Shown here: piece by piece, positions 1-8,262 of the stretch
Layout of the letters: each line of letters opens with the position of its first letter
Numbering within the stretch: the stretch's first letter is position 1
NCBI GenBank assembly: GCA_900128395.1
Contig: LT649592.1
Span: forward strand, 1 to 19,060
From: Stramenopiles sp. TOSAG23-2
Lineage: Eukaryota > Sar
Direction: 5' to 3'
DNA: 19,060 bases
Program-made: the position numbers and the translations under genes
Notes under the pieces: model-generated
Told to the model about the DNA's origin: nothing
The model's input: only the letters and a program-made list of their open reading frames with translations
Databases searched by the model: none

Positions 1-423
1 TTACCAGTGCAATTTCTGAAAAGTAAGCGCAAGATTAAAATACACACACCGCGTCATCTAATACGTGACGTCTCCGCGGGCTTCCTGTTCTTTATTGAAG
101 AAATTATGAAACCATATCATGATGCGTTACGTATGCATATCATATGATAATTTAATATTTTATATGATATATATATGAGGAGTGTTTGTTGTGTGTTGAA
201 TTTTTTTACGTACGTTTTTAAAATATTACGCTTTTCGTGTATGATATAAAAAATTCTCTTAGTGCCTTACTTAAAATTTTAAAAAGATTTTATTTACTCA
301 TAAATATCGTGTATGATATATAAAATGTTCTCTTACTCATATATTATATAAATTTCTTTTACTCCCGTTCATTAACATCTTAAATCAAAAATGATTTATA
401 AAGTTTAGTTTAGTAAAAATTAT

Positions 424-963
424 TTAGTATTCAAAAGATTGTTCCTCTGTCTGTGATTCAGAGTTAGACGAAAGAGATACTCCTTCTCCATAAAGTTGTA
501 AATCACATGGTTTAATCAATCTAAATGTTTTTGTATTGTCATTATGCATATCCAATTTAACTTTTAATTTTCCATCCTTACGTGAGGTCGCTTCAATAAC
601 TGTCCCTCTACTTCCTTGTTTAAATGTTGTCTTACCTGTTGTATAGTCCTTCGTTAATTGTAATATATATGTGTTTTTCTCTTACTCATATGTTATTTGT
701 AATATAATATATATATTGATATATATATATGAACATAGCCGAAGTAAAGGAGCATGCAGCTTCTAATTGGATTTCTACCACATGTAGAGATATACAAACT
801 GCGATTATTAAAACTTGCGAGTCTTACCTGTTGTATAGTCCTTCGTTAATTGTATTTCGCGCCCAACAATGCTCACAACATTCTGAGTCTCTTTAAAACT
901 CAGAGAGTACATCTCAGGAGATGACTGTAATTGACTATTGTCACTATCTTCAAGATCAACATC
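424..963 (-). CDS. Partial gene, two exons, possible SH3-like domain, unknown family
   Basis: Two minus-strand open stretches join into one frame if 827-636 is spliced out. The upstream exon (963-828) reads DVDLEDSDNSQLQ..., contains IVGREIQLTKDYTTG, and is preceded by a CAG acceptor. The downstream exon (635-424) continues KTTFKQGSRGTVIEATS, then a charged beta-rich segment (GKLKVKLDMHNDN, TFRLIKPCDLQLYG) and an acidic Ser/Glu tail ending in TAA. The pattern of G-R-G-T-V followed by alternating K/V residues resembles small SH3-like or KOW-type barrels, but I do not recognise the family. There is no start codon: an in-frame TAA lies just upstream of the acceptor, so the 5' exons are either beyond 964 or lost. 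It may be a remnant. About 115 codons are visible. Coding status is inferred from the restored frame and the amino-acid composition. Confidence 0.42.
636..827 (-). other. Predicted 192-nt intron bounded by duplicated AG|GTAAGAC
   Basis: On the minus strand the donor GTAAGAC starts at 827 and the acceptor ...ACAACAG ends at 636. Both splice junctions lie in copies of the same exonic segment, so exon-exon joining gives ACAACAG|GTAAGACAACA, identical to the unduplicated exon, and restores an open frame. Unspliced, the frame meets TAA a few codons after the donor. Splicing itself is inferred. Confidence 0.45.
731..819 (+). repeat. 89-bp segment with inverted paralogue at 13950-14038
   Basis: By eye, 82 of 89 positions match the reverse complement of 13950-14038, with no gap. 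Read on the plus strand from ATG at 728 it gives MNIAEVKEHAASNWISTTC..., which matches the minus-strand product of the 14-kb copy. Similarity stops abruptly at both ends, so only this fragment was copied. It sits inside the predicted intron of the minus-strand gene, in the opposite orientation to that gene. Confidence 0.75.
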
Positions 964-2068
964 CTGAGTCTCTTAGTGTATGATATATATATCATATGAT
1001 ATTATATGTTACGAGCGCGTAGGATATTTTTATATATTTTAATGCACACCATAATAAAATTTTTTTACGAATCGAAATATTACGACTTCGTACTCGTACA
1101 TGATTACCTGATTTTTACAATTATTGGAGCGAGATATTAAATTATTTTTTTACAACCTTCACTAATTTTATTATATATAACTAGGCTTACGCTGCCGGCA
1201 TTGTTAAATAAACCATTAAATGATTCGGTGCATTTTTTTGTAACATGGTTTGAGAATGCCGGCATCGTATTCTTTTGTGGCGATTGGTAGTGAAATGTAT
1301 ATAGGAAAAGTTTCACGCTTAATAGTATGTTATTTTTGTACTCAAAATAGTAGGTACACATCATGTACCATACACATAGGCAGGTTTTAAAAAGTAGGTA
1401 CACAGCAGGTGTTAGTAGTGTGTGTATGTATTAAATACCATATGCACAGCATTAAACATTCTACATATTTACTCCCTGCTATCTCCATATGTAAAATTAC
1501 ATGTATTTTTTTTTCAATAGTGTGTAGTTATATTAAATTTTATGGATATTAAATAAAATATTATACTGATATGTATAATTCTTACCATAATCAATATAGT
1601 GATTATTTACTATAATTACCTTAATTAAGATATCCTATATATTATTCTCTTATCTTCATTATTGATAAATAACATCCATATTTACTTGTTTAAGGATTAT
1701 TATACATTAGTAACTAAATTTACATTACAAAAACTTTTGGTTTAATTGGATTTCTTTTATTAAATTTTTTTCTCAAATCCACGCATCACTGCCTTCTAAA
1801 ACTTGCTGCTAATGAGGTGCTAAATTAACAGAAAAATTTGTTGTAAGTTAATACAAAAAAATTTTCGTTAATTTTTCGTTGTTCTATTAATAGAATTGCT
1901 TTTTGATAGGACCCGTGTAGTAAGAACATTCAAATACTAAAACGTATAGGAAAAAATGGATAGTTTCAAAATACATGTATAGAGAATGGTATACTAACGA
2001 TTTGTGCACTGCGAGATCTCAAATTTTATTATAAGATAATTAAGTTTACGCATATTTTAATTTATATT
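964..2068. other. AT-rich stretch with no supported gene
   Basis: I find no convincing coding sequence. An 88-codon minus-strand reading frame (1137-1403) has low-complexity hydrophobic composition and no recognisable motif. TGCCGGCA palindromes occur near 1194 and 1257. A repeated GTGTATGATATA motif at about 238, 308 and 977, with TTCTCTTA nearby at the first two sites, links this stretch to 1-420. Positions 1-420 also hold no gene I can support. Confidence 0.5.
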
Positions 2069-2169
2069 TGGCAGCCAAAAAGATCAGACCAGCCATTTTA
2101 CACATAGGATAAATGTTATACTCTTACTATACAAAAATATTTTAAAAATTACTTTTTTGTGCACAAAAG

Positions 2170-2347
2170 TGCACTTTTTTTTGTTATTCTAATATCGTAC
2201 TTAATTTTTCATTGATTTTCCCCCTTATCGAAGTAATTATTTTTACTGGATTAACACTTGCACTTTTTTTTGTTATTCTAATATCGTACTTAATTTTTCA
2301 TTGATTTTCCCCCTTATCGAAGTAATTATTTTTACTGGATTAACACT
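2170..2347. repeat. Tandem duplication, 89-bp unit, two copies
   Basis: The unit starting TGCACTTTTTTTTG at 2170 recurs at 2259 with no change I can see. The copies abut head to tail. Noncoding, inside the inverted-repeat-bounded segment. Confidence 0.85.
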
Positions 2348-3203
2348 GTATAGCAGTGAAGTGGTATCATAGACCTATACACCTGCTAATAATACATACA
2401 TGATCCGGTTATTCAATGTACCCATATGAAAAATGATATTTTAACATTAAATGGTAAATATTTTTCAGAGCGACAAGGAATACATTTCATATGGTGTTCT
2501 AACCGATTGGGATTCCATTCATACATGTCAGGGATGATATATTTGGCCTGGATCCAGCAAATATTCATAGGAACAATATTTACATTCCGTGGCGTGTACC
2601 ATTAGATTCTTCATTTGTCATAAATATAGCATATTTTCTTTATTCGATAACATTATAACGGTTTGTATAAATAATTGATTAGAAAACATCAATAAACGAG
2701 CTTGCAAGTAGGGAAAACATATCGATTACATTTAAATATATCATAGAAGAGGAAGCGATAAGCTTTTGGAAGATAAAAATAAAAATGTATAATAAAAAAT
2801 GATAAAATATTTTATATTGAATTGACATTAATTTCTCTCTATTACACCAATATATCAATATTTAGCATAAATATAATTAAATCATTACACACGACGACAC
2901 ATATTAAATATTATTTTTGTACATATTTCTTCTACCAAATTATAATTTACGTTTGTTAAGATATATGATGGATGTTTCCATTATATATACCACCACGAAC
3001 GATGTATTTCATATTAATCTGAGAGTAATTCAAATATTTACCATGCTGAAATATATTATTATTTTGTTGATTTGTATTCAATACGTTATGAAATTAATAG
3101 TAAACAGTTGAATTTTGTAATATTTTCAATTGTTACCTTAAAAGCCTATACGGAAATAGTATACTAAAATTATACTTAAAATATTTATTTTAATTATTTT
3201 AAG

Positions 3204-3323
3204 GAATTTTATTGGGAAACAAATTTACGTAATGCTATTTCCCTATCAATAAAACAGTAAAAAGAATTTTATTGGGAAACAAATTTACGTAATGCTATTT
3301 CCCTATCAATAAAACAGTAAAAA
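3204..3323. repeat. Tandem duplication, 60-bp unit, two copies
   Basis: Positions 3204-3263 and 3264-3323 are identical. The second copy ends inside the first three bases of the right terminal inverted repeat, so the duplication sits against the element end. Confidence 0.87.
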
Positions 3324-3426
3324 ATGGCTGGTCTGATCTTTTTGGCTGCCATTTTATATTTTTTTATATTTTTTAAAAACATAGCTATTAATTTAAAAAA
3401 TACTCTCTCTCTCTCCGATAATGCAT

Positions 3427-3692
3427 TTAGGCGGCATGAAGAGCTATTTTTTTATATTGTAGTGCAAAGTTTGTCATGTAATATCTTGATACTGCACTAG
3501 CATCTACCAATCCATCTTCGCCTTTGAACGCGGCAAATACTTTGCTGGTTATACTACCAGTATTTGGCCAAAATTTGTGGAACTCTTCTTCATTCATTCT
3601 CTTATCACCCATCCACCACCATCAAGATCCACTAAATTAAATATTTCACGGAATTCTGCTACTTCCTCCGGTGTTGCATCTGTACCTTCCAT
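3427..3692 (-). pseudogene. EF-hand protein gene with a frameshift
   Basis: From ATG at 3692 the minus strand reads MEGTDATPEEVAEFREIFN, then LVDLDGGGW, which is an EF-hand entering helix plus the start of a Ca-binding loop (D-x-D-G-G-G). The frame hits TGA soon after. The following frame, open from about 3612, carries on as GDKRMNEEEFHKFW and runs to TAA at 3427 with a degenerate second EF-hand-like stretch (AFKGEDGLVDASAV). The two halves join sensibly only if one base is gained or lost near 3610, so this is a frameshifted gene or a sequencing error. About 90 residues would be small for a calmodulin-type protein. The start region is repeated upstream (tandem copies at 3658-3951), giving a second ATG with the same first twelve codons that then reaches a stop. 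Confidence 0.5.
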
Positions 3693-3951
3693 TTTTATTT
3701 TCTTTCAGTTTGTCTGTGTTTCGTTTATTGTTATTCGTAGTGTTCTATATTATATATATATATAATTACTACATCTGTTGTTATATATCATCAGGTATTT
3801 CTTCTTGCTACTTCCTCCGGTGTTGCATCTGTACCTTCCATTTTTATTTTCTTTCAGTTTGTCTGTGTTTCGTTTATTGTTATTCGTAGTGTTCTATATT
3901 ATATATATAATTACTACATCTGTTGTTATATATCATCAGGTATTTCTTCTT
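3658..3951. repeat. Tandem duplication, about 149-bp unit, covering the EF-hand gene start
   Basis: The segment at 3658-3806 recurs at 3807-3951. The only difference I see is 4 bp fewer in the TA tract of the second copy. Each copy carries, on the minus strand, the 5' leader, the ATG and the first codons of the EF-hand gene. The unit includes AAG|GTACAG just after the ATG, so splicing from 3834 to 3686 would remove exactly one unit. The duplication fills the divergent spacer between this gene and the plus-strand gene starting at 3964. Confidence 0.85.
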
Positions 3952-3963
3952 CTATACGTATAC

Positions 3964-6513
3964 ATGTGTACAACTGAAGAATTGTGTGTGGAAAATACAC
4001 CAACGGTCAAGGTAAGTAATGCTATTAACCTGGTAATTAGTGCTAAAATAATATACAAAAAAATATATAATATAATAAATAAATATAATTTCAATAAATA
4101 ATAATTAATTATTGTTGATCAGGAAAAGTTCAACCAGAAGAAGTATTGGAAATGACATCAAGTCCTTTAGTAGATATAAAGGCAAACCTGAAAGAAGAAG
4201 AATAGCAATTAATGTTGATCAGGAAAAGTTCAACCAGAAGAAGTATTGGAAATGACATCAAGTCCTTTAGTAGATATAAAGGCAAACCTGAAAGAAGAAG
4301 AATAGCAATTAATGTTGATCAGGAAAAGTTCAACCAGAAGAAGTTTTGGAAATGACATCGAGTCCTGTAGTAAATATAAAGGCAAACATGAAAGAAGAAG
4401 AAGAGCAATTAATGTTGATCAGGAAAAGTTCAACAGAAGAAGTATTGGAAATGTCATCAAGTCCTTTGGCCTCTATATTACATGTTATCCCAACACTTTG
4501 GCAGCTGTTAACGATTCCATCCATATTACAAATAAGATGTTGATCAGGAAAAGTTCAACAGAAGAAGTATTGGAAATGTCATCAAGTCCTTTGGCCTCTA
4601 TATTACATGTTATCCCAACACTTTGGCAGCTGTTAACGATTCCATCCATATTACAAATAAGTTTATCGTGCAGAGATATGAAAAATACGGTAGATATGAT
4701 ATTACTATCCTATGATCGCTGGAAACACAATTCATTGGTATTAAACGTTAGAACTCGCAAAGATCTAGCAGATATATGCAACACATACCAATTTGGTGGA
4801 TATTGTATTCCATTTAAAGTGAATGATTCACCAAATTTATTGAAAATCAATTATTCCAGTGGTATGTTTGAAAAGTCTGTATTCGAAATGAAAAATCAAT
4901 GCAAATGGACAGGTTTTGAAGATACCTTTCTTATGCGCTTTCACGACGTGAAATTTGGTGAAGAAAAAATGGATCCACCAGAATCTATTGCTAACCGTTT
5001 CCGAAAATTCTCAAATCCTTTGCTTGATCCAGACTTTTTGCTAAATGAAATAACTCTGGGAAGTATTGGTATGCTTTTACCTGGCAATACTACATATACT
5101 GCATACTGGGCTCAATTGCCAGTTTTCAGCGATACGGAGGGGCGGCAAGTTTTTGAAAATTCAATTCAACAAATGTCTAATCTTAATGATCCTAATCCAG
5201 ACTATCGTTGTATGCCAGTAACCCACCAACGGCTAGGATTTTTGTATATCCCTGGTGCTATTTTTCCAGATCCAGTTACAAGGAATAAAGTTGTTGAGTG
5301 GGCTAATGATAAATACAAAAGTGAATTATGGCATATCCCATGGAAACGACGACCAAAAAGTGTTAGCAATGTTTGGCGTGAGGACGATATGAAAGCAACA
5401 TATGGCAATATAGGAGTGACGTATACCCACTTCCATTTGAGAAGTGAGAGAAAAATGAGAGGATCCCACTATGTGGGTGAGCGTCATGACATAAACAACC
5501 CAGACATTTTGCCCAAATTTTGCAGAGAATCAATGCATTGGCCTAAATTGTATCCAATTGTTTCAACACAGCCTATGGATAAAATTAACGAGGAAACAGT
5601 TTTGATGTACATGGAATTATTACAAAAGGCTAGCAATGAATGTTGTCGACCAACAGTTGTTCTTTTGAAAATGAAAGCAGCTGCACATTTTGACATTGTG
5701 TATTTTATTCTTGATGGGCATCATAAATTAATAGCTATGCAACGGCTTGTTGAAAACCAAAAGAAACAATTATCTACTTCAAGCACTTTAATAAATAATC
5801 AACGGCTTAATTTTTTGATTATTGGACGTTCACAGGCATGGGACGGAAATTTAGATGATGGATCTGCCGTTAATATTGAAATACCCAATTATGGAAACCA
5901 TCATTTTTACAATGACCATAATGGTGGTTTAATAGAACATTTTTCAAATTGTCAAATAGAAAAAGTTGATGGCTGTTTGAACTTACCCAGTTTTGCAGTT
6001 AAGAAAGCATTACGATATAAAAAAGCGATGCAAGTGCTTCATAATGATTTTCAAGTGGCAAGTATTGTTGGAGGTCTTATAGATAAAGTCACAAGAAATG
6101 AACAGATACGACTTGCAGAGTTAAGAAAAGATAAATATAAAATTATACGGAAAATTATGTCTTTGCGAGATGAATTAGGTGCTTTTGTACCTAGCTTGCC
6201 TGCAATAAATTGGAAAAATAATCCAATACTAAATGCTGGCGAAGAACATTTTACAAGACGAGAAAAAAAGAACAAATGGTTTGAAGCTAATAATCCAAGA
6301 TGGTATGATTTCACAATAAATGAGTTACAAAATATGCTTGATATGTTGATAGATATGTGTAAAGCAAATGATTCTTTAGAAGGATTGCCTTTACAGCTGA
6401 GCAAGTTGGGAATTGTAGATTCTTCTGATTCAAAACCACCGGAATCTGATGAAGAGCCGTTAGATCTATGTTTAGTCAAATCATTATTTGATGGTAATAA
6501 TGATGATTATTAA
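3964..6513 (+). CDS. Large uncharacterised protein, F-box-like start and DGHHK motif
   Basis: The conserved-looking body runs open from 4312 to TAA at 6513 (733 codons). A likely first exon is 3964-4011 (MCTTEELCVENTPTVK), followed by a GTAAGT donor. The body proper seems to begin near 4537: EEVLEMSSSPLASILHVIP, then an L-rich segment ending ISLSCRDMKN, which resembles an F-box helix pattern. At 5713-5727 (residues 468-472 of the 4312 frame) it has DGHHK within FILDGHHKLIAM, similar to motifs of ParB/sulfiredoxin-like folds (DGHHR, GCHR). The C-terminus is acidic and Ser-rich. I know no family with this combination. The 5' end is a tandem-repeat array whose 125-bp last step is not a multiple of three, so residues upstream of about 4537 are probably a frame artefact. 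Removing one 125-bp copy gives one continuous frame with two related EEVLEM-SSP motifs. Confidence 0.72.
4012..4122 (+). other. Candidate first intron of the DGHHK protein gene
   Basis: There is a perfect donor GTAAGT at 4012 after AAG, an AT-rich interior and an acceptor TTGATCAG ending at 4122. The acceptor sequence lies in the first repeat unit and recurs in each later unit, giving several competing acceptors (also near 4222, 4322, 4422 and 4547). Frame arithmetic does not single out one acceptor, so the 3' boundary is uncertain. Confidence 0.4.
4114..4661 (+). repeat. Tandem array: units of 100, 100, 100 and 125 bp plus a final copy
   Basis: The marker GTTGATCAGG occurs at 4114, 4214, 4314, 4414 and 4539. 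Units one and two look identical. Unit three has scattered substitutions and extra GAAG. Unit four is longer and is duplicated exactly as the fifth. Units one to three carry CAACCAGAAG where units four and five carry CAACAGAAG, a one-base change that shifts the frame. The mixture of identical and diverged copies argues for at least two rounds of duplication. Confidence 0.88.
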
Positions 6514-7025
6514 TTTTAAAGTACGAGAGTGTGGACACTCGTGTATTATAAATTTTTTTACGTGGTTTATTATATATATATATATATACGAGGATCGTAT
6601 ATATGTAAAAAAAAATTTATTTAATTTTGTTGTTTTTTTTGTTTTGTGTTGCTTGTGTGCTGGTTTATCGAAATTAAAATATGCTCACACATTTTCCCCT
6701 TAATTCGGGCAGCTCTATTTATATTAGCACAGGCCTTCTGTTATATTACCTGGTACCAGGTAAATACCAGGTAATGTGTGCTTTCACATCCAGCTCTTTT
6801 CTGTCTAACTAACGTCATCGTCAACATCCGTCATCAATATAAGTATAAATATGCATATTCCCTGCCCTGAAGTGTATGGGTGTCAATAAAAAGGTGTTGT
6901 AGTTGTGGGGATTAGTGAGGAAAAAGACGTGTTAAGGTTAGGAGAGAAAAATTATTTAGTAGTATTGAGTAGAATATATTATAGTATCAAGTAGGTATTT
7001 TCCTCTAGTTAGTAATATTGTTATT
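6514..7025. other. Spacer between the DGHHK gene and the SDR gene
   Basis: It contains a (TA)n tract near 6570-6587, T-rich sequence and a perfect palindrome at 6746-6763. A short open stretch near 6893-6920 reads GVVVVGI, like the first beta strand of a Rossmann fold, and a nearby ATG at 6876 reads MGVNKK in another frame. This may be the damaged or unspliced start of the SDR gene. Confidence 0.45.
6746..6763. promoter_or_regulatory. 18-bp perfect palindrome TTACCTGGTACCAGGTAA plus a half-site
   Basis: The sequence equals its own reverse complement, and a further half-site ACCAGGTAA follows at about 6766. It lies upstream of the SDR gene, so it could bind a dimeric regulator. No function is shown. 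Confidence 0.3.
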
Positions 7026-7973
7026 TTGTTGCAACAAAGTGCACACTTCAAAGGGTGTAGGAAGATTATAGCGAAGTGGTTCCTATTCCTTAGAGTATGG
7101 ATTGGTACAACGTCAAATGTCACGCGGAGAGGCCGTACACACCAGGGGTTATTTTTCCGTTTTTACGCCGTACACACCAGGGGCTATTCTTCCGTTTTTA
7201 CGCCGTACACACCAGGGGTTATTCTTCGTTTTTTACGCCGTACACACCTTGTCCAAAGTATCACTTCAAGTGGTGGTACTGCCGAAGTATTTTTTGGTGA
7301 TGGGAGTAAGTTACTTCTTATATTCCCCTAAACTTTTAAAAAAAGATATCCTCTCTAACACATCACTCATTCATACGCCACGCTACCCTCCACAGCTGAC
7401 CCAAACTTCTTGCATGAAACAGTTACGCACATTGAAGAAAATGTTGGTCCAATCCATTGTGCAGTGTACAATATTGGTGCACAAATCGGAAATCGCACCA
7501 TAGCTAAAACTTCTTACCGTATATTTGGCTTAGCATTAAATATGGGAGTTACTGGTGCTTTTGCTGTTGCGAAAGAATGTTCACCATATATGATTAAACG
7601 TGGTAGTGGTACAATTATTTTGACTTCATCAACTGCTGCGTACCGTGGGAATCGAGGGCAACATGCACATACTGCTGCCATGGGTGCACGTAAAAATTTA
7701 TCTCAAAGTTTAAATCATGAACTTGGACCTCAAGGTATTCATGTTGTTCATGTATGTTTAGATGGTCCAGTGGCAAGCCCTGAAACAATTGGTTTATTAA
7801 TGCCAAAGATGTATGAGAAAATGATGGAAAGTAAGAAACCAAATGATGAAATGATACTTCCAGAAAATGTTGCGGATACATATTGGTACTTATACTCACA
7901 ACCACGATCTAATTGGACATTGGATCTCGATATTCGCCCATGGAAAGAAAACCCCTGGATGAACAGTGCATAA
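7026..7973 (+). CDS. Short-chain dehydrogenase/reductase-like protein, catalytic residues lost
   Basis: Exon 7396-7973 plus an upstream exon ending at 7305 give GGTAEVFFGDGT|DPNFLHE, a typical SDR beta4-alpha4 region, then VYNIGAQIG (NNAG-like motif), LTSSTAAYRG (conserved Ser) and LSQSLNHELGPQGIHVVHV. This matches the bacterial-type SDR subfamily with an FAAAK or FAPAK active site. Here the Tyr position is His (codon 7668) and the Lys position is Met (7680), so oxidoreductase activity is doubtful. Upstream, RKIIAKWF fits the helix after the glycine-rich loop, and RTHLVQSITSSGG follows after a 105-bp in-frame repeat expansion. The glycine-rich loop and true start are not resolved: the frame is open from 6969 without ATG, and a further intron or a frameshift is likely. 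It converges on IFT121, with about 290 bp between the stops. Confidence 0.7.
7132..7248 (+). repeat. 35-bp tandem repeat, three units plus a 12-bp end, inside the SDR gene
   Basis: GCCGTACACACC starts at 7132, 7167, 7202 and 7237. The three full units differ at a few bases (GGGGTTATT versus GGGGCTATT, and TTCCGTTTTTA versus TTCGTTTTTTA). Three units add 105 bp, or 35 codons, so the SDR frame is kept across the array although each unit alone shifts it. The collapsed junction would read GRTHLVQSI. Confidence 0.88.
7306..7395 (+). other. Spliceosomal intron, 90 nt, in the SDR gene
   Basis: The donor is GTAAGT at 7306, a branch-like CTCTAAC lies near 7352, and a pyrimidine-rich tract runs to the acceptor CCCTCCACAG at 7395. 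Splicing joins GGG-A|CT-GAC and gives a continuous SDR sequence (VFFGDGTDPNFLHETV). Unspliced, a TAA at 7356 blocks the downstream frame. This is the best-supported intron in the window. Confidence 0.75.
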
Positions 7974-8262
7974 AAATGTTTATTACACATGGTGTGTGAG
8001 AGATATCATACTTACTTATAAAATAAAAATAAATATGGTGTGTGTGTGTGCGGCAATAATAATGGAGTGTTATGATACACGAGAGAGAAGTTTGTGTGTA
8101 CCGACGAAAAATTTACGCCTTGTATGCATTATATAAAATTGATGTGCGTGTAAAATACTGAAAATATTTTATTTAATAAAAATATAAAAATCTCTCGTTT
8201 TTTTCTAAACACTATACGAATGTGTTTTTTAAATCTCTAGCATACTCTTACACCCCCTCCTT

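Larger units (their letters stand above)
629..854. repeat. 34-bp perfect direct repeat flanking a 158-bp insert
   Basis: Positions 629-662 and 821-854 are identical and diverge on both sides. The copies are exonic sequence of the minus-strand gene (encoding roughly QLTKDYTTGK). The insert between them (663-820) contains the 89-bp segment that has an inverted paralogue at 13950-14038. 34 bp is long for a transposon target-site duplication. It could also be a tandem duplication interrupted by an insertion, or an assembly overlap. Confidence 0.8.
2069..3351. mobile_element. Putative non-autonomous DNA transposon with 31-bp terminal inverted repeats
   Basis: Positions 2069-2099 and the reverse complement of 3321-3351 are identical over 31 nt, beginning TGGCAGCCAAAAAGATCAGA. 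They enclose 1283 bp. TTTATATT lies directly left of the element (2061-2068) and again at 3353-3360, one base beyond the right end, which would suit an 8-bp target duplication as in hAT-like elements. The flanks are AT-rich, so this could be chance. No transposase is visible inside: only short open frames, a possible 59-codon plus-strand frame from 2426, and overlapping open frames at 2413-2660. Two exact tandem duplications lie inside (2170-2347 and 3204-3323). I read it as a MITE-like or decayed element. The alternative is an unrelated inverted repeat. Confidence 0.5.

Noticed and set aside
1137-1403. 88-codon minus-strand open frame
   Set aside because: Low-complexity hydrophobic start, no motif, and AT-rich DNA gives such frames by chance.
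2917-3111. 64-codon plus-strand frame as a possible transposase remnant
   Set aside because: Only Ile/Leu/Tyr-rich composition typical of translated AT-rich DNA; no catalytic motif.
7132-7248. 35-bp array considered as a CRISPR-like repeat
   Set aside because: Units abut with no unique spacers, and the host is eukaryotic.
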